This document shows, piece after piece, positions 43,586-52,194 of a DNA stretch of 64,000 nt. A model generated the notes under the pieces. The model made no database searches. It was not told where the DNA came from and was given only the letters and a program-made list of their open reading frames with translations. The position numbers and the translations under genes are program-made. Numbering within the stretch: position 1 is the first letter of the stretch; each line of letters begins with the position of its first letter. The stretch spans positions 1,054,001 through 1,118,000 of the forward strand of contig NZ_JBEVTG010000002.1 of NCBI RefSeq assembly GCF_040513375.1, given 5' to 3'. This DNA comes from Flagellimonas_B algarum (GTDB lineage: Bacteria > Bacteroidota > Bacteroidia > Flavobacteriales > Flavobacteriaceae).

Positions 43586-45937
43586 ATGCGCTTAACTTTT
43601 CTCTTTTTGACCCTATGTTTCGCTTTACCACTACATACCCAGCAAAACGCCTCCCTGAGCGGTTCCGTCTTAGATGGGCAAAATGGCCAGCCCTTGGCGT
43701 TTGCTACGGTAGTGTTGTCTGATGAGACGGGTTCGTTGCTTACAGGAACCGTAACCGATGGCAAGGGTAACTTTCGAATAACGGCACCTTTGGGAGCGTA
43801 TGTTTTGGAAGTAGAATTTATCGGATTCGGCCCACAGCAACTACCCATTACCCTAAAGGACAAGGACGTCATGCTACCGCCCATATCGCTTTATGAAGCC
43901 GTCGAAAGTCTTGAAGGAGTAACGATCAGGGGCATTCAACCGGCTATCGAACAACGGCTCGACAGAAAGGTGGTGACCATTGGTGAAGAACTCGCAGCCC
44001 AAGGGGCGACCGCCATCGAATTGATGAACAACCTTCCTTCAGTAACCATCGGATCTGACGGAACCATTTCATTTCGTGGCAGCGAGAATGTGCGCATCTT
44101 GATCGATGGCAAATTGAGCAATCTGGAGAATCCGGCCGAAATCTTACAGCAAATTCCAACGAATACCATTCACAAGATCGAACTGATCACCAATCCTTCG
44201 GCAAAATACAATCCGGATGGACTCAACGGTATGATCAATATCGTTCTTAAGAAGAATGCCCGGCAAGGATGGAGTTTGGTGTTCGGTGCCAATTCGATAT
44301 TGGCACAACGCGAGCGTTATAACAGCAACATCGCCCTTACCTATCGCCCCAATACAACCAACATTACCTTTGAGTACAGCAATGGATTCGGAGATCAAAT
44401 TACGGACGGGAACGTGAATCGGTTCGATTTGGATTCTCAGCAACTCACGCGCAACAACAATAACCGAGAGTCCCATTTCTTGGGTTTGGGAGTTGACTTC
44501 CGTCCTTCCGAAAAAACCTTCCTTTCTTTGGCGACCCAACAGAACTTCCAAAATGCCGAATACGACGGTCAAAAAGATGTCTTCTTTACGACATCCCCTC
44601 AAAATGATTTCAGTTTAGACGATTTTTTGATTCGAGACGATCTGACCCAGAGTTACAATGCTGATTTCAAATGGGCTATCGAAGGTGAAAGTCATTACCT
44701 CCAACTCGAAACCAACTACAACCGATACCAAAGCGATAAAGCCAATGATTTCATTTTTTCGGGGAATACCACGATTCCTTCGTACCAAGAGCTCATCGAT
44801 GACGCACGATCCATTTGGACCTTTAATATTGATTACCGTGTACCCCTAGGAAAAGATACTTCGCTCGAATTAGGTGGAGAAAGTCGAATCAACCGAATCG
44901 AAAATGGCTATGAAACCAACTTCGACGCCTTGGAAAACTCAAACTTCATCTACGATAGGGATATCCTCAGTTCTTACTTTACGTTAACCACAGCCTTAGG
45001 TCCGTTCCAAATGAACATCGGTTCGCGGTTCGAACAATATCAAGTACGTGCACAATTGGATCAAGAATTTTCCGCATCTGCGGGTTTCAACCAAAACTTG
45101 ATCAGTGTTTTTCCATCCTTGTTCTTGGGATATCAAAGACATCAAGATAGTCCACATTCCTATCAAATCAGTTTTGGACGACGCATCGAACGCCCGTCGT
45201 TCAACCAGGTCAACCCCATACGGCAGACCACGACACCTCAAATTTTGGCCACAGGAAACATGAAACTACTGCCCCAATTCAGCAATACCCTAGAAGCGAA
45301 CTATCGGTATGCCTTTACCCAAGGATCTCTCAGCATGGGACTCTTCTATCGGTATATCCAGGATGAAATCAACCGTATCGGCATATTCGATCAAGACGAC
45401 CCTAATTTATTGAGGCTGAGCTATGACAATTTCGACAACAATCAAGCTTTTGGCGCTGAATTCGGTGGTAGCACGAGCTTGACGAGTTGGTGGCGTAGTT
45501 CTCTCAACATCGAATTGTATACCCGACAACAACGCGGTCTTATTGCTGAAGAACCGGTATCAGTGCGAAACGGTCTAGTCAACGTCAAATGGACCCAGAA
45601 TTTTCGTTTGAGTGATTCCTTCAGTGCTTCGTTATTTGCATTCCATAGTGGACCTCAGGAGATCCTGCAGTATGAATTGAAATCGAATACCTACTTCAAT
45701 ATGGGTTTGCGATACCGCTTCGCAGGAGGAAAGGGCAGCTTAAGTTTGAATTTCAACGATGTCCTTGGGAGTCGTCGGTTTGCCTTTCGAACCTTCCGAA
45801 CCGTATTCCAAGAGGGGAAATTCCTGAGGGATACCCAGCAATTGTATGTTGGACTCTCCTATCGAATGGGAGGTAAACTGACATCGCGTTCCCGGCGAAA
45901 ACGAAATAGCAATATCAAAGCAGATCGCTTTTTATAA
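43586..45937 (+). CDS. TonB-dependent outer-membrane receptor-like protein (OMP_b-brl_3)
   Basis: A 783-residue outer-membrane protein: signal peptide (MRLTFLFLTLCFALPLHTQ), carboxypeptidase-regulatory-like domain (about 22-105), plug domain (about 110-210, with FRGSENVRILIDGK and GLNGMINIVLKK), then a beta barrel of the outer_membrane_beta-barrel family 3. Such proteins lack a SusD partner. It is divergent from the kinase gene (203-base gap) and is followed 22 bases later by an exported DABB-like protein. Ligand unknown. Confidence 0.92.
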   Translation: MRLTFLFLTLCFALPLHTQQNASLSGSVLDGQNGQPLAFATVVLSDETGSLLTGTVTDGKGNFRITAPLGAYVLEVEFIGFGPQQLPITLKDKDVMLPPISLYEAVESLEGVTIRGIQPAIEQRLDRKVVTIGEELAAQGATAIELMNNLPSVTIGSDGTISFRGSENVRILIDGKLSNLENPAEILQQIPTNTIHKIELITNPSAKYNPDGLNGMINIVLKKNARQGWSLVFGANSILAQRERYNSNIALTYRPNTTNITFEYSNGFGDQITDGNVNRFDLDSQQLTRNNNNRESHFLGLGVDFRPSEKTFLSLATQQNFQNAEYDGQKDVFFTTSPQNDFSLDDFLIRDDLTQSYNADFKWAIEGESHYLQLETNYNRYQSDKANDFIFSGNTTIPSYQELIDDARSIWTFNIDYRVPLGKDTSLELGGESRINRIENGYETNFDALENSNFIYDRDILSSYFTLTTALGPFQMNIGSRFEQYQVRAQLDQEFSASAGFNQNLISVFPSLFLGYQRHQDSPHSYQISFGRRIERPSFNQVNPIRQTTTPQILATGNMKLLPQFSNTLEANYRYAFTQGSLSMGLFYRYIQDEINRIGIFDQDDPNLLRLSYDNFDNNQAFGAEFGGSTSLTSWWRSSLNIELYTRQQRGLIAEEPVSVRNGLVNVKWTQNFRLSDSFSASLFAFHSGPQEILQYELKSNTYFNMGLRYRFAGGKGSLSLNFNDVLGSRRFAFRTFRTVFQEGKFLRDTQQLYVGLSYRMGGKLTSRSRRKRNSNIKADRFL

Positions 45938-45959
45938 ATCCTAATCCAAAACAACAATT

Positions 45960-46667
45960 ATGCGTACGTCAATCCGAATTCCCATCGCTATGTACACCCT
46001 ATTTTCTATGTGGACCGCTTTCGGTCAGAAACCTCCTGTCGAATATGACCTCAAAAAAGGCCAGGTATTCGATGTCTTGATGGTCACCACCAAGAAGGGC
46101 AGTAAGGAGGCCTTTAAAACCTATCGCGAAAAGGCCTTTCCGGTAGCCGTCGAAATGGGGTATTCTTTTTTACCTGGTTTTACTATTGAAGAGGTCGTGC
46201 AGGGTTCCTTCGAACCTAAAGGGGTGGTTTTCGGAAGTTGGACAAGCCTAGCGCAACGCGAAGGATTTTTGGACGTAATCGAAGATCGTGTTCCTGAATT
46301 CCATGGGCTGCGAAAGGAAATTTGGTCCGTATTCAACGTGACCTACTATGAAATCCAAAAAGACCTTTCCATACGCCTCGACCCCAACAAGGTGATCGTT
46401 GCCACCGCTATTTGGAAAAAGCAGGTTTCTGAACAGGCCTTTGACAACTTTCTTTCCGATTGGAAAACTGGTCTTGAACATTCCAACGGCACCATCAAAA
46501 TCACTCTCGTCGATGGCAAATCACCGGCAGGCTACGAATACGATCCGGATATTCTCTTTCTTTCCCAATGGAACAGCAGGGAAGAATTCGAGGTCTTCCA
46601 AAAAGCGAATCTAGGTATGGATCCCGAAATCCTCAAAAACTCCCATCAGTTCATTTTGATGAAATAA
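45960..46667 (+). CDS. Exported protein with two dimeric alpha-beta-barrel-like halves
   Basis: A 235-residue protein with a signal peptide (ending MWTAFG). The mature part divides in two halves of similar pattern: VFDVLMVTTKKGSKEAFKTY..GVVFGSWTSLAQREGF and VIVATAIWKKQVSEQAFDNF..ILFLSQWNSREEFEVF. Each has the strand-helix-strand layout of ferredoxin-like DABB domains (NIPSNAP/DUF1330-like). That fold call is mine by eye; no catalytic residues are assigned. It probably shares a transcript with the receptor gene 22 bases upstream. Confidence 0.65.
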   Translation: MRTSIRIPIAMYTLFSMWTAFGQKPPVEYDLKKGQVFDVLMVTTKKGSKEAFKTYREKAFPVAVEMGYSFLPGFTIEEVVQGSFEPKGVVFGSWTSLAQREGFLDVIEDRVPEFHGLRKEIWSVFNVTYYEIQKDLSIRLDPNKVIVATAIWKKQVSEQAFDNFLSDWKTGLEHSNGTIKITLVDGKSPAGYEYDPDILFLSQWNSREEFEVFQKANLGMDPEILKNSHQFILMK

Positions 46668-46839
46668 GGAAACGACATGGCCTATCGAAGCGCGGACCAA
46701 AAAGGGCTTTGACATAACGCAAAATATCAAAACCCTATCTTCGTATCGGTCCTATAAACCGGTTGACCGATACTTGTTCGGAGACCATCATTATCCTATT
46801 CCCCGTTAAGAACATATCCGGACCCTAATTCGAAATACC

Positions 46840-47331
46840 ATGAGTACCTACCAACTCCCTCCGCAAACCAAAATCGGCCATGTGCATTTGAAAGTATCCG
46901 ATTTGCAACGTTCTTTGGAATTTTACCAAGACCTTTTAGGGTTCGAAGTGATTTCGCGTATGGGGGATCAGGCCGCGTTCATTTCAGCGGGAGGATACCA
47001 CCACCATATCGGTTTGAACACCTGGCAAAGCAAGAACGGTTCCCCTCCCCCACCAAAAAGTACCGGGTTGTTCCATTTGGCCATCCTGTATCCTACCCGT
47101 AAAGATCTGGCGACGATTTTGCAACGGCTGTTCGACCATGGTCAAGCACTTACCGGAGCAGCGGATCACGGGGTTTCAGAAGCGCTCTATTTGAACGACC
47201 CTGATGAAAACGGGGTGGAACTATACTGGGATCGGCCTCAGGATACTTGGCCAAAAACGGAAGATGGTGGAATAGACATCTATACCAAACGACTTGACTT
47301 GAACAACCTCCTTAGCGAACTGGAAACCTGA
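46840..47331 (+). CDS. VOC-family protein (extradiol dioxygenase/glyoxalase-like)
   Basis: A 163-residue metalloenzyme of the vicinal-oxygen-chelate fold, similar in length and sequence to Bacillus CatE-type proteins. Probable metal ligands: His in KIGHVHLKV, His in GLFHLAIL, Glu in NGVELYWDRP. The HHHIGLNTW segment is also typical. Substrate unknown. It is separated from the upstream gene by 172 bases and ends before a bidirectional terminator. Confidence 0.88.
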   Translation: MSTYQLPPQTKIGHVHLKVSDLQRSLEFYQDLLGFEVISRMGDQAAFISAGGYHHHIGLNTWQSKNGSPPPPKSTGLFHLAILYPTRKDLATILQRLFDHGQALTGAADHGVSEALYLNDPDENGVELYWDRPQDTWPKTEDGGIDIYTKRLDLNNLLSELET

Positions 47332-47362
47332 AGGATACCGTGCCCTTGAATCGAAAGCATAA

Positions 47363-47398
47363 AAAAAAGCCCATCAATTGAAATTGATGGGCTTTTTT
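47363..47398. terminator. Bidirectional terminator
   Basis: AAAAAAGCCCATCAATT (47363-47379) pairs with AATTGATGGGCTTTTTT (47382-47398). It serves the VOC gene and the convergent 75-residue gene. Confidence 0.88.
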
Positions 47399-47413
47399 CA
47401 ACCATAGGTATCG

Positions 47414-47641
47414 TTAGACCAAAGGGGTACCCTTCAATCGTTTTTCAATTTTCTTTTTCTTTTCAGTAAGTCTTTTCATGATATCCATCAAGTTGGAATC
47501 CTTGGTCTTCTTATATATTTCGTTGATGTCGAGTATCAACTGTTTCGCTTCACGAGAAGCCGCAACACGATCGCTTGTTGACATATGGCTCAAGGTCCTA
47601 TTTTCAAACTCGGTCGCTTTGTCAAGTAAATCTGCTGTCAT
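47414..47641 (-). CDS. Small helical hypothetical protein
   Basis: A 75-residue, charged, helical protein without signal or membrane segment; starts MTADLLDKATEFENRTLSHM and ends with a Lys-rich run (LTEKKKKIEKRLKG). Probably a coiled coil. It is flanked by a proper terminator at its 3' end, which supports a real gene. Function unknown. Confidence 0.65.
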   Translation of the reverse strand: MTADLLDKATEFENRTLSHMSTSDRVAASREAKQLILDINEIYKKTKDSNLMDIMKRLTEKKKKIEKRLKGTPLV

Positions 47642-47862
47642 TTTTATTTAAAATTAATAAGCATAGGTGAAAACTATGCAATTAATCAATACTTTGTGGC
47701 TATCGTGCCATCGGCCTTTCATATTTATGAAATATTTAACGAAACATTTCAATGAGGCTTTGGGTATAGCTATCGATTCCGATTACAAGGCCGAATATAT
47801 GAAAATACCCGACACTTGATTTGAGAAGTTAAACTTAATATGTAAATTCAGAAAAAAATGCC

Positions 47863-48342
47863 ATGCTGCGCACCTTAAAATTCGCTGTCCTTCTTTCGCT
47901 TGTAGCCTTTGTTCAATTCGCTTGCTCCTCCGATGATGGCGGAGGCCAAGAAGAAGTCAATCAAGGAGCCGCCTTGGCTGGGAATTGGGCTCTGGCAGAA
48001 GTCAATGTCAGCGAACCCATCGATGTCAATGACGACCAAAACACCAGTTCCAACCTCTTGACCGAAGTACCTTGTCTGACCGGAACCCTGACGCTGACCC
48101 CGGATTTCACCTATCAACTCAGTGAGGTCTTGCCCCAATTGATATCCCCCATTACGAATGATCTTTACAATGTCAGCTGTAGCGATGTGTTCACCCGAAG
48201 TGGTTCTTGGAGCTTTTCAGGGACCACCCTGACCTTATCCGGTACGACTACCATCCGTTTTCAACTTGAAGGTGATGATCTTGTAATTACCGTAGGCGAA
48301 GTATTGCCGGGCATCGACTCCATTGTGTACCGCCGCCAATAA
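47863..48342 (+). CDS. Lipocalin-like lipoprotein
   Basis: A 159-residue lipoprotein (FVQFACSSDDGGG lipobox and acidic linker) with a small beta-barrel domain of the lipocalin-like type: GNWALAEV near the start, a cysteine pair (PCLTGT and VSCSDVF) that may form a disulfide, and a SWSFSGTTLTLSG repeat of strands. Ligand unknown. The preceding 221-base gap holds only a 30-codon frame (47727-47819) that I do not call a gene. Confidence 0.78.
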   Translation: MLRTLKFAVLLSLVAFVQFACSSDDGGGQEEVNQGAALAGNWALAEVNVSEPIDVNDDQNTSSNLLTEVPCLTGTLTLTPDFTYQLSEVLPQLISPITNDLYNVSCSDVFTRSGSWSFSGTTLTLSGTTTIRFQLEGDDLVITVGEVLPGIDSIVYRRQ

Positions 48343-48343
48343 C

Positions 48344-48961
48344 TCATTGGGCCACTTGAGCGGAATCCAATCGTTGGATGCGGGCTTCGAGTTCCTGCAT
48401 TTCAGCCTCCGTTGTTTCTTTTTGTGCTTGTAACTCTTTACGGAGGGATTGGGACTCTGCGTGCAATTCGTTTTGGGTCGCCGGTCGATCGCGCATCAAA
48501 AGGACCAATAAGCTAATGACCGCGAACGAAAAGCTGAAGATCACCGCTGAGATCAACATCCAAAGCAAACGACGTTCTTTGGCTGCAGCAGGTTTTTTGA
48601 AAGCGGTGTTGACGGGTTGCATAGCCGAATCGCGATGGCGGACATCGGATAGCTGTTGGAAGAAGGTATCCCATTTCTCCTCTTCATTGACGAACAATGC
48701 CCGAAAGCCTCCTTCATCCAAAAACCCCTGGGTGTAACCGGTGGCCGACAGCATGAATATCCTTTGCCCATTGCCGCTCATGATATCGACTAGGTTCGGA
48801 TCATAGGAAACGATTTCCTCCACCAAATCCCCAACAAATTCAATCGAATAATTAGGTTTCAAGAATTCGTCAAAGAGCAACTGCAATTCAAAGTAGTCTT
48901 CCCTGGCCAGGGCATATCTCAAAAACTTGTCTTTTAATTCGGCTTTAAAAAACGCGCTCAT
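48344..48961 (-). CDS. Membrane protein with C-terminal coiled coil
   Basis: A 205-residue protein: cytoplasmic N-terminal part (1-130, helical, with FVGDLVEEIVSYDPN and FRALFVNEEEKWDTF), one transmembrane helix (about 137-160) and a Gln/Glu-rich coiled coil to the C-terminus. No domain recognised. I took the ATG at 48961; an earlier ATG adds 20 residues of weak coding quality. Its stop lies two bases from the convergent lipocalin gene. Confidence 0.6.
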   Translation of the reverse strand: MSAFFKAELKDKFLRYALAREDYFELQLLFDEFLKPNYSIEFVGDLVEEIVSYDPNLVDIMSGNGQRIFMLSATGYTQGFLDEGGFRALFVNEEEKWDTFFQQLSDVRHRDSAMQPVNTAFKKPAAAKERRLLWMLISAVIFSFSFAVISLLVLLMRDRPATQNELHAESQSLRKELQAQKETTEAEMQELEARIQRLDSAQVAQ

Positions 48962-49101
48962 TCTAAAATAAGGATTTCGGTTCCCGGATTCGTTCGTCCC
49001 CAAAAATAAGGGATCCATCAAACCGAATATGGAATTGGTGTTATGTTGTCGTTATCAATGGGCCGATGCTACATTTGTCTACAGTTGCGGCTTAACCTCG
49101 C

Positions 49102-49989
49102 TCAGAATTTAAGGTTCTCATCTCGATCCCAAAGTCCCCAATAAGCTCCGACATCCCCTTCGGCCCCTACTTTCCAGGATTCGTCGAAGGAAGAGAAATA
49201 AAAAATCTCGATGTCTTCCTCTTTGGACCATTTTTGGGTGTTCATAAAATATTTCATGAAGTTTTCCAACCCAGGATACGCCCCTTCCAAATTCGTACCC
49301 TGACTAGGCCAACCGGTCTCGGAAATGATCACTTTTTTACCTTTTGCGGCACGTTCTGCCTGTCGGAACATGTCTTTCATATACAACAAGGAATAATCTT
49401 GGTCACAGCCTTCCCAGAACGGATAGCAATTCGCCAAAATGACATCACAAGCTTCAGTGATCCTTGGGCGCTCCCTGAATTCGTAATAGGCATCGACATA
49501 GCCTACCGGCACATCGGTAATGGCCTCTTTGGCCCGATGCATGAACGCCAATAGCTCATCTTCGGTCAAATCACCACGATACATCACTTCGTTACCGACT
49601 GCGGCGATATCGACGTAACCGGCATTGGCAAGTTCGATCAGTCCCTGCATTTCGCGTTCATTGATCTCGGGATCGTCACCGAGCCATGCCCCTACCAGGG
49701 TCTTGATACCATATTCTTTGGCGATCTTCGGAATGTTCTCATTGCCATCAGTGCAAGAAAAGGAACGGATCCATTTGGTGTAGGGTTTGATGATCTCCAT
49801 CCTCCTTCGGATCTGTTCATCGCTGATTTGATCGCCGGGTGATTGGCTTTCCATATAAGGGCTAAAGCAAAGCCCGTGCATGCCGGCTTCCAAAGCCTCG
49901 CGGCACATATCCTTTATTTCTTGGGATGACATTCCCGCATAATCTATGGATGCGAGTGATAAAAACTTCTCGGATCTTGATGATGACAT
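49102..49989 (-). CDS. GH17 beta-1,3-glucanase without signal peptide (cytoplasmic)
   Basis: A 295-residue glycoside hydrolase of family 17 (clan GH-A). Acid/base is E134 in VGNEVMYRG and nucleophile E224 in IISETGWPS. The N-terminus (MSSSRSEKFLSLASIDY) has no hydrophobic stretch, so it should stay in the cytoplasm and act on imported beta-1,3-gluco-oligosaccharides, by hydrolysis or transglycosylation. Last visible gene of the laminarin locus, next to an MFS transporter. Confidence 0.88.
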   Translation of the reverse strand: MSSSRSEKFLSLASIDYAGMSSQEIKDMCREALEAGMHGLCFSPYMESQSPGDQISDEQIRRRMEIIKPYTKWIRSFSCTDGNENIPKIAKEYGIKTLVGAWLGDDPEINEREMQGLIELANAGYVDIAAVGNEVMYRGDLTEDELLAFMHRAKEAITDVPVGYVDAYYEFRERPRITEACDVILANCYPFWEGCDQDYSLLYMKDMFRQAERAAKGKKVIISETGWPSQGTNLEGAYPGLENFMKYFMNTQKWSKEEDIEIFYFSSFDESWKVGAEGDVGAYWGLWDRDENLKF

Positions 49990-50044
49990 ATCAGTAGTTC
50001 AATTTTTTAGTATTATTCAAATGTGTTTATTGACGAAGTCAAAT

Positions 50045-51469
50045 TTATGCATTCGCAGTTTTTCTTTTAAGGAGTTCGGCCCTTATTTCATTCGCCCTTT
50101 CTTCATCTATACCATAGGTACGCATTATCAGCATGGCCACGATGGTGCCTGCCATGGGAAAGAAGCAAAAGAAGGCATGTAACCCATCAACGGCCCCTTG
50201 CTGGTCGACGGTAGCCAAATCAGGATTGAACCCGACGATACCGATGATAATGCCACTCAGGGCCCCGGCAATGGCAAAGCCGACCTTAACCATCCACCAA
50301 TAAATGGCCCCAAAAATACCTTCGCGTTTTTTTCCGGTGTTCATTTCATCAATATCGATTACATCGGCCGTCATCGACATCATGATCGTAAACAAACTCC
50401 CGATCCCAAAAGAGAACAGGGGCAATGCAACAATGTAAAGCCAGGGCTTTCCTGGAACGAACAAGAAATAGAGCATGATGTAGCCTACTATAGAAATGGA
50501 TTGAGATAGCATAAATGCTTTTTTCTTGCCCATTTTGCGAGACATCCAAGTAACCGTGGGTATAACGATAAAGGTGGTGCCCAAGGCCCCAAGACAGCCG
50601 AACAAAGCGACCCAAATCCCGGTCGCTCCAGCATCCCCATTGAACAGCTTATAGACAATGACGAAATAGGTCAGGGCTGCAACCGTATTGAAGGCGTTGA
50701 ATATCAAAAATGTTGCCCCACACAACTTTCTGAATTCCTTGATTTTGAAGGCCTCCTTAAAGCTATAGGCGATTTTCTTCAAACTGCCTCCGATGTTCGC
50801 CATATTGAGAGGTTCATAATCTTCATCCAATGTGGGTTTGCTTTTGATGAATATCGCAGGAACGGTAGCGCACAATGCACAGGGTATGGCGACCCAAACC
50901 GCCAATTCGCGCACGGCGACATCGGAAGACGGGAACCAATCCTTGTCATCCATGATTACCCAAAACCATGGGGCTATTACCCAAGCCCACTGGCCAATCC
51001 ATTGCGCAATGGCCATGATATTCGTACGCTCATGGAAGTCATTGCTCATTTCATATCCCATTGCTACATAGGGCACACTGAACAGCGTCAATCCCAAATA
51101 AAATATAATGGACCACAAAAAGAAGTACCAAAAATTGTATTGAAGGGAATTTTCCGCGTATAACTGCCACATCATTATAAAAGCAACACCCATCAAAATC
51201 CCTCCGATCAAAACATACTGTTTGCGCCTTCCCCATTTCGATTTGGTATTATCGGAAACATAACCCATTATGGGATCGGAAATCGCATCGAAAATCCTCG
51301 GGAAAAAGTAAAGTAGAGACCATAGCCAGCCATTGAATCCCAAAGACTGCACCAATACGACCATAAATATCGAAAGAATCGCAGGAAACATTTGGTTCGC
51401 GAACATTCCGATTCCGAACGCGATTTTTTGATTAAGTGGAACTGTTGCCTTTTGCGTAGTCTGCCTCAT
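50045..51469 (-). CDS. MFS sugar transporter, GPH type (second)
   Basis: A 474-residue, 12-helix permease of the glycoside-pentoside-hexuronide:cation symporter group (MelB/LacS-like). Typical segments: DAISDPIMGYVSDNTKSKWGRRKQYVL is the loop 2-3 motif (key residues D-P-x-x-G and SKWGRRK), and FSFGIGSLFTIMMSMTADVIDID. By context it imports beta-glucan oligosaccharides. It shares general similarity with the permease at 52195-53625 but the two are clearly diverged. Confidence 0.9.
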   Translation of the reverse strand: MRQTTQKATVPLNQKIAFGIGMFANQMFPAILSIFMVVLVQSLGFNGWLWSLLYFFPRIFDAISDPIMGYVSDNTKSKWGRRKQYVLIGGILMGVAFIMMWQLYAENSLQYNFWYFFLWSIIFYLGLTLFSVPYVAMGYEMSNDFHERTNIMAIAQWIGQWAWVIAPWFWVIMDDKDWFPSSDVAVRELAVWVAIPCALCATVPAIFIKSKPTLDEDYEPLNMANIGGSLKKIAYSFKEAFKIKEFRKLCGATFLIFNAFNTVAALTYFVIVYKLFNGDAGATGIWVALFGCLGALGTTFIVIPTVTWMSRKMGKKKAFMLSQSISIVGYIMLYFLFVPGKPWLYIVALPLFSFGIGSLFTIMMSMTADVIDIDEMNTGKKREGIFGAIYWWMVKVGFAIAGALSGIIIGIVGFNPDLATVDQQGAVDGLHAFFCFFPMAGTIVAMLIMRTYGIDEERANEIRAELLKRKTANA

Positions 51470-51517
51470 GAAAATTTATTGGGATTATACTTGTACTTCC
51501 TTTCTAACTCCATAGGT

Positions 51518-52153
51518 TCAAAACACCCCTCGGCAATTCTTCTTGGTGTAGATCACAATGCGGTCAAGTTCCTTTGAGCCAGGCGGTAGTTCTGCCAACT
51601 GCAAGCCAGGGTAATCATCAGCTTCTTTCCATTTTGAAATGGTTGAACTGAAAAACTCCGAAGCGGCATCATCCGCTTCGTAGATGATAAGGTCATAGGC
51701 CTCTCCCTGTTCTCCACCGAAGCGGGTGACGACTTGCCATTCACCGTCCCTCTTATACGACGTATTGGTATGATCGGATTGAGGATAATACCTGTCGTCA
51801 GTGGGTCGGATAACCACCCAGATATCCTTTTGATGGCCATCAGGATAGACGCCCATGGTCAATATCCGACAATCGACGGAATCTTTGTCAATGGGAGAAA
51901 CCACCTTAACTCGATCAACTTCCCCATCGATCTTTAATTTGTTCCCAATGGAAACTTGTTCCATTTGCGTATTGTAATTCACCAATTCGGACGAATAACT
52001 TCCATAGATCATCATCAAGATCCCGATAACCCCTAATGGAACCACGATTTTTGAATTGAGCAATCTACTTCCCGAGCTTTTTTTAATATTGCCGATGATG
52101 GCGATCAGTAAAAGCACTACCCCGATTGTTAAGACTAATATTTTTGTCGACAT
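51518..52153 (-). CDS. Two-helix membrane protein between the two permeases
   Basis: A 211-residue protein: two N-terminal transmembrane helices (about 5-22 and 37-52) and a C-terminal soluble domain (about 60-211) on the periplasmic side by the positive-inside rule. Segments are SIGNKLKIDGEVDRVKVV and IWVVIRPTDDRYYPQSD. I recognise no family. Its place between two MFS genes in a tight operon suggests a role in their assembly or in substrate sensing, but that is inference. Confidence 0.7.
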   Translation of the reverse strand: MSTKILVLTIGVVLLLIAIIGNIKKSSGSRLLNSKIVVPLGVIGILMMIYGSYSSELVNYNTQMEQVSIGNKLKIDGEVDRVKVVSPIDKDSVDCRILTMGVYPDGHQKDIWVVIRPTDDRYYPQSDHTNTSYKRDGEWQVVTRFGGEQGEAYDLIIYEADDAASEFFSSTISKWKEADDYPGLQLAELPPGSKELDRIVIYTKKNCRGVF

Positions 52154-52194
52154 TTTGCTAGATTTTTTAAGCTACTTCTCTATTTAATTGATTC

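Noticed and set aside
43456..43884. Minus-strand frame of 142 codons over the receptor gene start
   Set aside because: Composition is rich in Ser, Lys and Pro in no pattern, and it covers the signal peptide region of the receptor gene.
47727..47819. A 30-codon frame in the gap before the lipocalin gene
   Set aside because: No recognisable feature, ribosome site or terminator; too short to call.
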